Positions 10,003 to 18,622 of a stretch of 64,000 bases of DNA are shown here, piece after piece. A program made the position numbers and the translations under genes. Position 1 is the stretch's first letter, and every line of letters begins with the position of its first letter. Below the pieces are notes generated by a model that saw only the letters and a list, made by a program, of their open reading frames with translations, did no database searches and was not told the DNA's origin. The DNA comes from Pseudomonas viciae (GTDB lineage Bacteria > Pseudomonadota > Gammaproteobacteria > Pseudomonadales > Pseudomonadaceae): NCBI RefSeq assembly GCF_004786035.1, contig NZ_CP035088.1, positions 5,096,001 to 5,160,000 on the forward strand, given 5' to 3'.

Positions 10003-10032
10003 CCTACCGAAAAAGCTGAGCAGACACTGAAA

Positions 10033-10066
10033 CTTGTGGCGAGGGAGCTTGCTCCCTCGCCACAAG
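10033..10066. repeat. Inverted repeat, 'GTGGCGAGGGAGC' family
   Basis: The hairpin CTTGTGGCGAGGGAGC / GCTCCCTCGCCACAAG has arms of about 15 bp. It belongs to a second repeat family distinct from the GTGGGAGCG REPs and lies between convergent genes, so it may also act as a bidirectional terminator. Confidence 0.8.
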
Positions 10067-10095
10067 GGTTTTCTAGCGGCGCATATATTTAATGG

Positions 10096-10632
10096 TCAGG
10101 GATTACGCGCCAGATGCTCCGGCTGCAACACCCGCTTGGCGCTCAGATAGGCTTTCTGCCAATAGGCCTTGGACAGGCTGTCGAGCTTGACCGTACCGCC
10201 GGTGGCCGGCGCATGGACAAAGCGGCCCTCCCCGACATAGATCCCGGCATGACTGACCTGGGAGCCGCCGTTGGTGGCGAAGAAGATCAGATCACCCGTT
10301 TGCAAGGCCTCCTTGCCAACGCTCGGGGCGCGCATGCCGATCATTTCGCGGGTGGAACGCGGCAAGGAAATGCCGGCGGCGTCACGGTAGACGTAGCCAA
10401 TCAGGCCACTGCAATCAAAACCCGAGTCCGGTGTATTTCCGCCCCAGCGATACGGCGTGCCCACCAACCCCAAGGCACGGAAGAGCACATCTTCGGCGGC
10501 CGGGGAAAAGGCTTGCGAGGGCGCAAAGACTACCGGAGCCCGTACCGGCGCGGGTGGCGGTGGTGTACGGCTGGCACAGGCGCTGAGCAGCGCGGCGAGA
10601 CAGATGAGAGCGAGGCGGGCCGACGTCGACAT
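10096..10632 (-). CDS. NlpC/P60 family lipoprotein peptidoglycan hydrolase (copy 1)
   Basis: A 178-residue cell-wall hydrolase. MSTSARLALICLAALLSACASR gives a signal peptide with lipobox LSAC. The NlpC/P60 cysteine peptidase domain (about residues 55-165) has the catalytic Cys in 'NTPDSGFDCSGLIGYVYRD', the catalytic His in 'GSQVSHAGIYVGEGRFVHAP', and the 'GDLIFFATNGG' block. These enzymes cleave stem peptides of murein (gamma-D-Glu to diamino acid bonds). The start is the ATG at 10632; the open frame extends 30 residues further without signal-peptide character. The next gene upstream is a close paralogue, suggesting an ancient tandem duplication. Confidence 0.9.
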   Translation of the reverse strand: MSTSARLALICLAALLSACASRTPPPPAPVRAPVVFAPSQAFSPAAEDVLFRALGLVGTPYRWGGNTPDSGFDCSGLIGYVYRDAAGISLPRSTREMIGMRAPSVGKEALQTGDLIFFATNGGSQVSHAGIYVGEGRFVHAPATGGTVKLDSLSKAYWQKAYLSAKRVLQPEHLARNP

Positions 10633-10678
10633 ATGCAGAACAATCCTGATCTGGATGCGGCTTTTCTGCCGTGGGCAT

Positions 10679-10714
10679 GAAAACAAATCCGCCTGCGTAG
10701 TACGCAGGCGGATT
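10679..10714 (-). terminator. Terminator of second NlpC/P60 gene
   Basis: Perfect 14-bp inverted repeat, AATCCGCCTGCGTA / TACGCAGGCGGATT at 10686-10714. On the minus strand it is followed by a TTTGTTTT run, giving a typical rho-independent terminator for the gene ending at 10798. Confidence 0.8.
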
Positions 10715-10797
10715 GCCATCAATCAATGATCAAGGATTCTAGCGACTATGCGGCAAACTTCAAGTAAGACTTTAAGTTTGCCTTACAAACTGTGTGC

Positions 10798-11424
10798 TTA
10801 CTTGCGAGCAGTGATCACAGTCGGTGCCATGGCGAGGGCACGCTTGGCTTCGATGAAGGTCTTGTTCCAGTAGCTGTCGCCCAGGCTGTCGATGCGCACG
10901 CCACCGCTGCGGCGGCTGCTGGAATGGATGAACTGGTTGTCACCCAGGTAGATCCCGGCGTGACTGACGCGACCACGACGACCGTTGGTGCTGAAGAACA
11001 GCAGGTCACCGGGCTCCAGTTGATTGCGAGCTACCAACGGGGCGTTCACGTTGATCATTTCGCGAGTGGAGCGCGGCAGGTTCATGCCGGCCTCTTCGCG
11101 GAACAGGTAACCGATGAAACCGCTGCAATCGAAGCCGGCTTCAGAGGTACCGCCAAAACGGTAGCGGGTACCGATCAACGACATGCCACGTTCCAGGATG
11201 CTGTCGGCCAGCACTGGAAGTTGATAAGGCTTGCTGCCGGCGAAGGCTGCCAGTTCTTTGTCGGAGGCCATTTCTTCCTGGAACGCAACGGAGGAAGACT
11301 GGGCGGTAACGGAATTCTGGACCTGTGGTTGTGGTGCTTGCTGGGACACTGGAGAGTGGGCAGCGCAACCGAACAACAGGGTAACGAGTGCGAGAGGCAC
11401 GAGGGGTGCGAAGCGATTTAGCAT
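10798..11424 (-). CDS. NlpC/P60 family lipoprotein peptidoglycan hydrolase (copy 2)
   Basis: A 208-residue paralogue of the preceding hydrolase. MLNRFAPLVPLALVTLLFGCAA ends in lipobox LFGC. Between lipobox and domain is a Ser/Gln-rich linker (about residues 25-60). The catalytic Cys lies in 'GTSEAGFDCSGFIGYLFREE' and the His in 'GRVSHAGIYLGDNQFIHSSS', with 'PGDLLFFSTNGRRG' between. The ATG at 11424 is preferred to a GTG two codons upstream. The 211 bp upstream are AT-richer than their surroundings and probably hold its promoter. A hairpin terminator follows the gene, so the two copies are transcribed separately, at least in part. Confidence 0.9.
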   Translation of the reverse strand: MLNRFAPLVPLALVTLLFGCAAHSPVSQQAPQPQVQNSVTAQSSSVAFQEEMASDKELAAFAGSKPYQLPVLADSILERGMSLIGTRYRFGGTSEAGFDCSGFIGYLFREEAGMNLPRSTREMINVNAPLVARNQLEPGDLLFFSTNGRRGRVSHAGIYLGDNQFIHSSSRRSGGVRIDSLGDSYWNKTFIEAKRALAMAPTVITARK

Positions 11425-11636
11425 GGGCACGACCGTGGCTGAAGTAGTAAAGATGGCGAGACTATGCCTTCTATCAACCTCATTTGCAAATTCAATCGAT
11501 GCAAATGTGACTTCTCGGTTTTACGTTTACATCTAAGCGCTTAAGCCCGTTTTGAACGTCACGCAGCCTGCAGCCCAGCAGCGCCGCGGGCTTCGCCGCG
11601 CCCAGACAAGGCTATGAGCCACTATTTGCAACGGTT

Positions 11637-12341
11637 CTACCAGCCCAGGGTTTCTTTCAAAAAAGGAATAGTCAACTTGCGCTGGGCCTGAAGTGAGGCC
11701 TGGTCGAGACGTTCGAGCAATTCGAACAATGCGCTCATGCTGCGGGTGCCACGGGTGAGAATGAAATGCCCGACTTCATCGGTCAGGTGCAGGCCACGCC
11801 GGGAAGCGCGCAGCTGCAATGCACGGAGTTTGTCTTCGTCGGACAGCGGGCGCATCTGGAAAATCAGCGCCAGGGTGAGACGGGACTTGAGGTCCGCCAG
11901 CTTCACCGGCAGTTCCCGCGGCGAGGTCGAGGCGGCGATCAGCAAGCGCCGACCGCTGTCGCGCAACCGGTTGAACAGGTGGAACAGCGCCTCTTCCCAA
12001 TCAGCCTTGCCGGCCACCGCCTGGAGATCGTCCAGGCAGACCAGTTCGTACTGCTCAAGGTTGTCGAGGATTTCAACGCCGCGATCCAGCAACTCCGCCA
12101 ACGGCAGATACACCGCCGGCTCGCCCAACTGCTCGAAGCGCAGGCAAGCCGCCTGCAACAAGTGCGTGCGCCCTACCCCATCCTTGCCCCACAGGTAAAT
12201 CAGGCTCTCGGTCCAGCCGGCGTCGGCTTCGCAAAGCCGCTCGACATAGCCGAGTGCAGCGGCATTGGCGCCTGGGTAGTAGTTGATAAAGGTGGCGTCA
12301 TCACGCAGACGCACACCTAGGGGCAGCTGAATCGGTTTCAT
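11637..12341 (-). CDS. hda: DnaA regulatory inactivator Hda
   Basis: DnaA-homologous AAA+ protein (234 residues) that, with the DNA-loaded sliding clamp, promotes DnaA-ATP hydrolysis and limits re-initiation. The N-terminal 'IQLPLGVRLRDDATFINYYPG' contains the clamp-binding QLPLGV segment. A degenerate P-loop 'LIYLWGKDGVGRTHLLQAA' (about residues 46-64) and Walker B 'YELVCLDDLQAVAG' follow, and the C-terminus is the DnaA-like domain III lid. It lacks the DNA-binding domain IV, as expected. It lies downstream of the AI-2E transporter gene with a 181-bp gap that may contain its own promoter. Confidence 0.95.
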   Translation of the reverse strand: MKPIQLPLGVRLRDDATFINYYPGANAAALGYVERLCEADAGWTESLIYLWGKDGVGRTHLLQAACLRFEQLGEPAVYLPLAELLDRGVEILDNLEQYELVCLDDLQAVAGKADWEEALFHLFNRLRDSGRRLLIAASTSPRELPVKLADLKSRLTLALIFQMRPLSDEDKLRALQLRASRRGLHLTDEVGHFILTRGTRSMSALFELLERLDQASLQAQRKLTIPFLKETLGW

Positions 12342-12522
12342 GCTGACTGAACAGTTCCAAAGGAACCGTTAGTGGCCTCTGTGTAAAGTGTGCAAAGTTT
12401 ATACCCGTGGCGCGGACCGCACAATGCGCCGGACCACGAGCAAAATCAAAGGTTTGCAGCGCCAGGACAGCGGCGCGGCAGTTTCCCTGACGCTGGGGCA
12501 GCTGCCACGCCTGCCACTCGCC

Positions 12523-13596
12523 CTACAGATCAGGGTCTTCGGCGCCGCTATAGATGTCCGAATCCTTGTACAGATCGTGCATATGGCGCACCAGCACCAT
12601 GATGACCGCCGCCACTGGCAGCGCCAGCAGGATTCCGGTGAAACCGAACAACTCGCCGCCCGCCAGGATCGCGAAGATCACCGCCACCGGGTGCAGGCCG
12701 ATGCGATCGCCCACCAGCAACGGCGTCAGCACCATGCCCTCCAGGGCCTGGCCAACCATGAACACCGCCACAATGCCAATCATCGGGTAAAAATCGCCGC
12801 CGAACTGGAACAACCCGGCGACCAACGCCGCGCCAATCCCGATCACAAACCCCATGTACGGCACGATGGCCGCCAGCCCGGCGATCATGCCGATCAGCAG
12901 GCCCAACTCCAGCCCCACCAGCATCAACCCGGCCGCGTAGATAAAGCCCAGCGCCACCATCACCAGCAACTGCCCGCGTACGAACGCCCCGAGCACTTCG
13001 TGACATTCGCCGGTCAGGGTCATGATGCGTTCTTCACGGTGCCGTGGCAGCAGGCTGCGGATCTTGGCCATCATCAGGTCCCAATCCCGCAGCAGATAGA
13101 AGGCCACCACCGGAATCAGCACCAGGTTCGCCAGCCATCCCATCAACGCCAAGCCCGAGGCCGTGGCCTGGCTCAATACCACGCCAACGATGTCAGTGGT
13201 CTGGCCCATGTGCTCGCTGATGGCCGCCTTGACCTTGTCGAACTTCCAGAAACCGTCCGCCAAGCCCAACTTCGATTGCACCCACGGCACCGCGCTGTGC
13301 TGCAACCAGTCGAGCATCTGCGGCGCCAGCTCATACAGACGCACCAGTTGCTTGGCGAGCATCGGTATCAACACCAGCAACAGGGCGCTCACAATCAGCG
13401 TGAACAGCGCAAACACCGCCACCACGCCCCAAGTCCGCGACAGACCGAGTTTTTCCAGGCGATCCACCACCGGATCGAACAGGTAGGCCAACAGCAACGC
13501 AACCAGGAACGGCGTGAGGATCGGATGCAGCAAATAGATAAGCGCAAACAGTAGGGCGACCCCACCCAACCAGAACCAACGCCGCGTATCGCCCAT
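12523..13596 (-). CDS. AI-2E family transporter (PerM-like permease)
   Basis: Polytopic inner-membrane protein (357 residues) of the AI-2E/PerM superfamily. Hydrophobic segments include residues about 8-40 (two helices, 'WLGGVALLFALIYLLHP' and 'FLVALLLAYLF'), about 62-85, about 150-175 and several from 210 to 330. The family signatures 'DPVVDRLEKLGLSRTWGV' and the C-terminal 'PLLVGDRIGLHPVAVIFAIL' are present. Substrates of this family are diverse and not predictable from sequence. It sits 33 bp downstream of the DUF2066 gene, which suggests co-transcription, and upstream of hda; this association is common in pseudomonads. Confidence 0.88.
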   Translation of the reverse strand: MGDTRRWFWLGGVALLFALIYLLHPILTPFLVALLLAYLFDPVVDRLEKLGLSRTWGVVAVFALFTLIVSALLLVLIPMLAKQLVRLYELAPQMLDWLQHSAVPWVQSKLGLADGFWKFDKVKAAISEHMGQTTDIVGVVLSQATASGLALMGWLANLVLIPVVAFYLLRDWDLMMAKIRSLLPRHREERIMTLTGECHEVLGAFVRGQLLVMVALGFIYAAGLMLVGLELGLLIGMIAGLAAIVPYMGFVIGIGAALVAGLFQFGGDFYPMIGIVAVFMVGQALEGMVLTPLLVGDRIGLHPVAVIFAILAGGELFGFTGILLALPVAAVIMVLVRHMHDLYKDSDIYSGAEDPDL

Positions 13597-13629
13597 GAAC
13601 CACTCCTAGCTATATAAAAGAAAGAAAAC

Positions 13630-14688
13630 CTACCAGCGGAAGCGCAGGCTGGGAATCGGCGCAGGCGTTGGCGCTGCGACCGGCGCCGAACCATCAGCAA
13701 CTGGTTGGGCCGCTGGCTCCGGCGCGACGGCCTCACCGGGCGGAACTTCCTGCAATTTCGCCAGGGCCAGTTGCGCTTTCAACTGCTCGGCGCTGCCGTT
13801 GACCCGATAGACGATCCGGTCACCTTCAACCCGCTGCAATTGCCCACCAAACGGCTCGAGCAAACGCCCAAGCGCCGCATAACGCTCAAGGTTCATGCCC
13901 TGCACTTCCAACAATTGTTCGGTGGCCACGCCCGGCTTGGCGACGAAGCGCGGCGCCAGGCGCTGGCTCACCGCCAACATCACCGCATCGGCCAGGGCGG
14001 CAGGATCGGCGCCCTGGGCTGTGCCCTGCTCGCGCTGATCCCCCAGCCACAAGCGCCAGGTCCCCTGCCACTGACCGCCCTCTTCCTTGGCGTGGACTGC
14101 CAGCAAGGCGTCCGCCGCGTAGCGCTCCGAGGCATCCCGCAGCGGAGCGGGATCGTTGCCCTCCAGGTTCGGCGCGGTGGCGACGATCTGCTCGCTCAAG
14201 TCTGCCAACGGCAGCCGCAGCGGCAGGCCCCGGTGCTGGGCGGCGCGGCGCAATGGCGCGGCGCTGGCCTGGCCATCGCCCACCAGGCTGGAACCCTCGG
14301 TCGAATCGTTCAGCCACCAGCCCAGGATCGACGGCCGGTTCGCCCCCCACAGCGACAACCCCGCCGTGCGCAAGGCCCGATCCGTGCTCACCGGGTCGAA
14401 GTCGACCTTGAGGCTTTCCGGTGGGCCGGCGTCGTAGCCATATTGAAGAATGATCTGTTGCGGGTCCTTGCGGACCGCCGCCAGGCCAGGATTCTGGGCG
14501 GCCTTGGCGTCGCCGGTCAGGCGCAGAACCAGGGTGTCCAGGGCGCGCAGGGTCGCCTGGTTACGCTCCTCCGGGGCCTGGTTGCTGACCGGCTCAAGCA
14601 CTTGATAAAGGCCATTGAGGGTTTCGGCATGGCTCGCCAGGCTGATCAGCGACAAGCAGCCCACAGACAAGAATTTGAACAAACGCAT
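13630..14688 (-). CDS. DUF2066 domain-containing periplasmic protein
   Basis: A 352-residue protein with a signal peptide, MRLFKFLSVGCLSLISLASHAET (cleavage near residue 22). It then carries the DUF2066 region ('LNGLYQVLEPVSNQAPEERN', 'ALDTLVLRLTGD', 'DRALRTAGLSLWGANRPSIL'). The C-terminus is Pro/Ala-rich. The biological role of the family is unknown. The start at ATG 14688 was chosen because the signal peptide begins there. It diverges from purM, leads a likely operon with the AI-2E transporter, and probably sits in or faces the periplasm. Confidence 0.88.
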   Translation of the reverse strand: MRLFKFLSVGCLSLISLASHAETLNGLYQVLEPVSNQAPEERNQATLRALDTLVLRLTGDAKAAQNPGLAAVRKDPQQIILQYGYDAGPPESLKVDFDPVSTDRALRTAGLSLWGANRPSILGWWLNDSTEGSSLVGDGQASAAPLRRAAQHRGLPLRLPLADLSEQIVATAPNLEGNDPAPLRDASERYAADALLAVHAKEEGGQWQGTWRLWLGDQREQGTAQGADPAALADAVMLAVSQRLAPRFVAKPGVATEQLLEVQGMNLERYAALGRLLEPFGGQLQRVEGDRIVYRVNGSAEQLKAQLALAKLQEVPPGEAVAPEPAAQPVADGSAPVAAPTPAPIPSLRFRW

Positions 14689-15052
14689 GGAAGATTCCCG
14701 GACATAACGGCTGGAACAGGCCGCGTGAAGAAGATTGAGCATGGCTGTGACCACAGCACCCGGCAAAACATTCACACGCCCGATGGAAGTTTCGCCCTGT
14801 CATCACCATAACCGGTTACCGCTACACCTTATACAGACGCGCTACACAGTACCAATATAAGAAATATCGGTTTTTTTCCGTGGATATGTCCCTGCCCGTC
14901 GGCGCGAGGATGGCCGCTGCCCCTCAAGCCTGATAAAATCGCGCGCCTTCGCAGACCGGCAATGGCTGGGCACCCGGAATAATTCGTACAACGGTTATTC
15001 AATGGCCCCGGCGTCGGTCGTTACCCAGAAATCCCCCCTAAAGGCCTGGATC
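14689..15052. promoter_or_regulatory. Divergent intergenic region, DUF2066 gene / purM
   Basis: 363 bp without a gene. It holds an AT-rich stretch (14820-14880) and, about 115 bp before the purM start, a TAAAAT (14933-14938) that resembles a sigma-70 -10 box followed by GCGCG. No convincing -35 box or known operator was seen. Confidence 0.4.
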
Positions 15053-16111
15053 ATGAGCAAGCAACCCTCCCTGAGCTACAAGGACGCCGGTGTAGACATC
15101 GACGCCGGTGAAGCATTGGTCGAACGCATCAAGAGCGTCGCCAAGCGCACTGCGCGTCCGGAAGTCATGGGCGGCCTGGGCGGTTTCGGCGCCCTCTGCG
15201 AGATCCCGGCCGGCTACAAGCAACCGGTGCTGGTCTCGGGCACCGACGGCGTCGGCACCAAGCTGCGCCTGGCACTGAACCTGAACAAGCACGACAGCAT
15301 CGGCATCGACCTGGTGGCCATGTGCGTGAACGACCTGGTGGTCTGCGGCGCCGAGCCGCTGTTCTTCCTCGACTACTACGCCACCGGCAAACTCAACGTC
15401 GACACCGCCGCCCAGGTAGTGACCGGCATCGGCGCCGGCTGCGAATTGTCCGGCTGCTCCCTGGTCGGCGGCGAAACCGCTGAAATGCCGGGCATGTACG
15501 AAGGCGAAGACTACGACCTGGCCGGTTTCTGCGTCGGCGTCGTGGAGAAGGCCGAGATCATCGACGGCTCGAAAGTCGCCGCTGGCGACGCCCTGCTCGC
15601 CCTGCCGTCCTCCGGCCCGCACTCCAACGGCTACTCGCTGATCCGCAAGATCATCGAAGTCTCGGGTGCCGACATCGAGAACACCCAGCTCGACGGCAAG
15701 CCACTGGCCGACCTGCTGATGGCTCCGACCCGCATCTACGTCAAGCCGCTGCTCAAGCTGATCAAGGACACCGGCGCCGTCAAGGCCATGGCCCACATCA
15801 CCGGTGGCGGCCTGCTGGACAACATCCCGCGCGTACTGCCAAAAGGCGCCCAGGCGGTGGTCGACGTAGCAAGCTGGACCCGCCCGGCGGTGTTCGACTG
15901 GCTGCAAGAGAAAGGCAACGTTGATGAAACCGAAATGCACCGCGTGCTGAACTGCGGCGTGGGCATGGTCATCTGCGTGGCCCAGGAGCACGTCGAGACG
16001 GCCCTGAAGGTACTGCGTGAAGCCGGCGAGCAGCCTTGGGTCATCGGCCAGATCGCCACCGCCGCCGAAGGCGCTGCCCAGGTCGAGCTGAAAAACCTTA
16101 AGGCGCACTGA
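15053..16111 (+). CDS. purM: Phosphoribosylformylglycinamidine cyclo-ligase (AIR synthetase)
   Basis: Fifth step of purine synthesis: ATP-dependent ring closure of FGAM to aminoimidazole ribonucleotide. The 352 residues match PurM: '[22 protein letters not shown]', '[20 protein letters not shown]', the ATP-binding '[20 protein letters not shown]', '[20 protein letters not shown]', '[13 protein letters not shown]' and '[18 protein letters not shown]'. The ATG at 15053 was chosen because conserved homology starts there; a further in-frame start at 15002 would add 17 unrelated residues. Its stop overlaps the purN start (TGATG), so purM-purN form a coupled unit. Confidence 0.97.
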   Translation: MSKQPSLSYKDAGVDIDAGEALVERIKSVAKRTARPEVMGGLGGFGALCEIPAGYKQPVLVSGTDGVGTKLRLALNLNKHDSIGIDLVAMCVNDLVVCGAEPLFFLDYYATGKLNVDTAAQVVTGIGAGCELSGCSLVGGETAEMPGMYEGEDYDLAGFCVGVVEKAEIIDGSKVAAGDALLALPSSGPHSNGYSLIRKIIEVSGADIENTQLDGKPLADLLMAPTRIYVKPLLKLIKDTGAVKAMAHITGGGLLDNIPRVLPKGAQAVVDVASWTRPAVFDWLQEKGNVDETEMHRVLNCGVGMVICVAQEHVETALKVLREAGEQPWVIGQIATAAEGAAQVELKNLKAH

Positions 16112-16761
16112 TGTCCGCAACCTGTGACGTGGTGGTGCTGCTGTCTGGCACCGGCAGCAACTTGCAGGCCCTGATCGACAGCACGCGGACCGGCGACAGC
16201 CCGGTCCGTATCCGCGCGGTGATTTCCAACCGCGCCGACGCCTACGGCCTGCAACGCGCCAAGGATGCGGGGATCGACACCCGCGTCCTGGATCACAAGG
16301 CGTTCGAGGGCCGCGAAGCCTTCGACGCCGCACTGATCGAACAGATCGACACCTTCAATCCGCACCTGGTGGTGCTGGCCGGCTTCATGCGCATCCTCAG
16401 CGCCGGTTTCGTGCGTCACTACCAGGGCCGCCTGTTCAATATCCATCCCTCGCTGCTGCCCAAATACAAAGGGTTACACACTCACCAGCGGGCGCTGGAG
16501 GCCGGTGACACGGAGCATGGCTGCTCGGTGCACTTCGTCACCGAGGAACTCGATGGCGGACCACTGGTCGTACAGGCAGTAATACCGGTAGAGTTGCACG
16601 ACACGCCACAAAGCCTGGCGCAACGGGTTCACGCCCGCGAGCACCAGATCTACCCGATGGCCGTGCGTTGGTTTGCCGAAGGACGGTTGACCCTCGACGA
16701 TCGCGGTGCCTCACTGGACGGCCAGTTACTCGCCGCCAGCGGCCATTTGATTCGATACTAG
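16111..16761 (+). CDS. purN: Phosphoribosylglycinamide formyltransferase (GART)
   Basis: Transfers a formyl group from N10-formyl-tetrahydrofolate to GAR, the third step of purine synthesis. The 216 residues show the family start 'DVVVLLSGTGSNLQALID' and the folate-binding motif 'LVVLAGFMRILSAGFVRHY'. The catalytic histidine and Asp lie in the blocks 'NIHPSLLPKYKGLHTHQRAL' and 'HFVTEELDGGPLVVQ'. It overlaps purM by 1 bp and is followed 8 bp later by the DUF3108 gene with a GGAG ribosome binding site, so the three are probably one operon. Confidence 0.97.
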   Translation: MSATCDVVVLLSGTGSNLQALIDSTRTGDSPVRIRAVISNRADAYGLQRAKDAGIDTRVLDHKAFEGREAFDAALIEQIDTFNPHLVVLAGFMRILSAGFVRHYQGRLFNIHPSLLPKYKGLHTHQRALEAGDTEHGCSVHFVTEELDGGPLVVQAVIPVELHDTPQSLAQRVHAREHQIYPMAVRWFAEGRLTLDDRGASLDGQLLAASGHLIRY

Positions 16762-16769
16762 GAGATTTT

Positions 16770-17483
16770 ATGCGTCGCGCCCTGCTCTTCGCTTGCGCTC
16801 TGCTGGCCTTGCCCCTGGCACAGGCTGCAGAACTTCAACCGTTCTCCGCCAGCTACACCGCCGACTGGAAACAGTTGCCCATGAGCGGCACCGCCGAGCG
16901 CAACCTGACCAAGGAGGCCAACGGCACCTGGAAGCTGAGTTTCAAGGCTTCGATGATGATCGCCAGCCTGACTGAAGAAAGCACCCTGACCCTGGACAAG
17001 GACACCCTGCTGCCACAGTCCTACCACTTCGAACGCGGCGGCCTGGGCAAAGCCAAGAAGGCCGACCTGGACTTCGACTGGAACACCAAGATGGTCACCG
17101 GCACCGATCGCGGCGACGCGGTCAAACTGCCGCTCAACCGTGGCATGGTCGATAAATCCACTTATCAGCTGGCCCTGCAGCACGACGTAGCGGCCGGCAA
17201 GAAAAGCATGAGCTATCAGGTCGTCGATGACGGCGAAGTCGATACCTATGACTTCCGCGTGCTGGGTTCGGAAAAGGTCGACACCAAGGCCGGCCAGATC
17301 GACGCAATCAAGGTCGAGCGCGTGCGTGACCCGACACAAAGCAAACGCATCACCGTGCTCTGGTTCGCCAAGGACTGGGACTACCTGCTGGTGCGCCTGC
17401 AACAGGTCGAGACTGACGGCAAGGAGTACAACATCATGCTCCTGGACGGTACGGTCAACGGCAAGGCTGTGAAAGGCAGCTGA
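16770..17483 (+). CDS. DUF3108 domain-containing exported protein
   Basis: A 237-residue secreted protein. The signal peptide MRRALLFACALLALPLAQAAE (cleavage near residue 20) is followed by a beta-rich DUF3108 domain: 'FSASYTADWKQLPMSGTAER', 'SYHFERGGLGKAKKADLDF', 'STYQLALQHDVAAGKKSMSY', 'TVLWFAKDWDYLLVRLQQVE'. Its function is unknown. The ATG at 16770 has a GGAG site 7 bp upstream. It ends the purMN operon and is followed by a strong terminator. A lipid or outer-membrane role is possible for the family, but nothing in the sequence shows this. Confidence 0.9.
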   Translation: MRRALLFACALLALPLAQAAELQPFSASYTADWKQLPMSGTAERNLTKEANGTWKLSFKASMMIASLTEESTLTLDKDTLLPQSYHFERGGLGKAKKADLDFDWNTKMVTGTDRGDAVKLPLNRGMVDKSTYQLALQHDVAAGKKSMSYQVVDDGEVDTYDFRVLGSEKVDTKAGQIDAIKVERVRDPTQSKRITVLWFAKDWDYLLVRLQQVETDGKEYNIMLLDGTVNGKAVKGS

Positions 17484-17499
17484 GCCACGCCGAAAACAA

Positions 17500-17528
17500 G
17501 AAGCCCTGCCTATGCGGGGCTTCTTTTT
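17500..17528 (+). terminator. Terminator after purM-purN-DUF3108
   Basis: GC-rich hairpin AAGCCCTGCC-TATG-CGGGGCTT with a TTTTT tail, 17 bp after the stop codon. The downstream 250 bp to the next small gene show no other feature. Confidence 0.85.
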
Positions 17529-17778
17529 GCCTGGGTTTCCTGATTACCCAAATGAACCCACAGGTTTTTGCATTTACCGAAGGATTACCTCCTGCATGAA
17601 ACCTTCTTCATGAACACCTCCTGCGACAGAATGCCGCGCACTGCCTGGCCTGCAGGAATATTGAGTTTTTCATGAAAACTTCTTAACGAACCCAGGCATT
17701 TACTTAGCCGGCTATCCAAATCTATAACAAAGTCCTGCACACGCCTTGCTGCAGATAACAGAGATTGGAGCTTGCAAG

Positions 17779-17973
17779 ATGACTGTGAAAGTAACTGAAC
17801 GTGATGACGCCCATATGTCCCACGAAGGCATTGCCGCCGGTATCCGGATCTGGGATGTGCATCAACAGGATTTGCTGGTGGGGATGTTCCATTCCGAGAC
17901 GGATGCCCATAGCTACAAGGCTGAGCTGGAGCGCGAAGAAAGGCTGCGCTCGCGCGAGATGGCAGAATCGTAA
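17779..17973 (+). CDS. Small hypothetical protein (64 residues)
   Basis: The 64-residue MTVKVTERDDAHMSHEGIAAG... is acidic-basic mixed and has no signal peptide or membrane segment. Its C-terminal half is likely helical ('SYKAELEREERLRSREMAES'). The ATG at 17779 follows a TTGGAGC ribosome binding site; an in-frame ATG 33 bp upstream is less well placed. A second ATG inside (MSHEG) is possible. The central 'GIRIWDVHQQDLLVGMFHSE' looks like the core of a small conserved Pseudomonas protein, but I do not recognise a family. It is isolated, with a REP element 18 bp downstream. Confidence 0.65.
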   Translation: MTVKVTERDDAHMSHEGIAAGIRIWDVHQQDLLVGMFHSETDAHSYKAELEREERLRSREMAES

Positions 17974-17990
17974 GAATTGGCGATGAAAAT

Positions 17991-18022
17991 CCTGTGGGAG
18001 CGAGCAAGCTCGCTCCCACAGG
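17991..18022. repeat. REP palindrome
   Basis: Single palindromic REP, CCTGTGGGAGCGAGC / GCTCGCTCCCACAGG, between convergent genes (small hypothetical and DUF2058). Confidence 0.85.
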
Positions 18023-18056
18023 TTCTGTGTTTCAGCTCAATGGCATTGCGCCCGGC

Positions 18057-18596
18057 TTACCACATTAAATCATCAGGAATCTGATACGCCGCGTACGGAT
18101 CATCCGCATCCACTTCTTCGGTCTGGGTATTGAGCTGGACGATGCGCTGGGGGTCGCGCTCCTGGATCTTCAGGGCCGCTTCGCGTGGGATCACTTCGTA
18201 ACCGCCGGCATGATGGACGATCGCCAGCGAGCCACTGCTCAGCTTATTGCGCATCAGGGTGTTGACCGAGAGGCGCTTGACCTTCTTGTCGTCGACGAAG
18301 TTGTAATAGTCCTCAGTGGTCAGCTTCGGCAGGCGCGAGACTTCGATCAATTGCTTGATCTGCGCGGCCCGGGCCTTCTGCTCGGCCTTTTCCTGTTGCT
18401 GACGATTGAGTTCCTGGTCGCGCTTGACCTTCTCGGCCATGGCCTCCTGGGCCGCGCGCTGCTGGGAGTCATCCAGTTCGATCTGGCCTTTGTGGGCCAG
18501 ACGCTGCTGCTTCTGTTTCTCTTTGCCGACCTGCTTGGCCTGCTTTTGGTTGACCAGCCCTGCTTTGAGCAACTGGTCGCGAAGGGAAAGGCTCAT
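18057..18596 (-). CDS. DUF2058 domain-containing protein
   Basis: A 179-residue cytoplasmic protein of the DUF2058 (YaiL-like) family. It starts MSLSLRDQLLKAGLVNQKQA, followed by a highly charged Lys/Gln/Glu-rich region (about residues 20-80, probable coiled coil) and a conserved C-terminal half with 'YYNFVDDKKVKRLSVN' and 'LAIVHHAGGYEVIPREAALK'. The function of the family is not known. It lies 26 bp downstream of mazG on the same strand and is probably co-transcribed with it. Confidence 0.9.
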   Translation of the reverse strand: MSLSLRDQLLKAGLVNQKQAKQVGKEKQKQQRLAHKGQIELDDSQQRAAQEAMAEKVKRDQELNRQQQEKAEQKARAAQIKQLIEVSRLPKLTTEDYYNFVDDKKVKRLSVNTLMRNKLSSGSLAIVHHAGGYEVIPREAALKIQERDPQRIVQLNTQTEEVDADDPYAAYQIPDDLMW

Positions 18597-18622
18597 GGTG
18601 CTTACTCACTTAGGCAACGGCC

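Noticed and set aside
12388..13554. A plus-strand open frame antisense to the AI-2E transporter gene
   Set aside because: His/Gln-rich low-complexity translation typical of antisense frames in high-GC genomes; the minus strand encodes a clear multi-helix permease.
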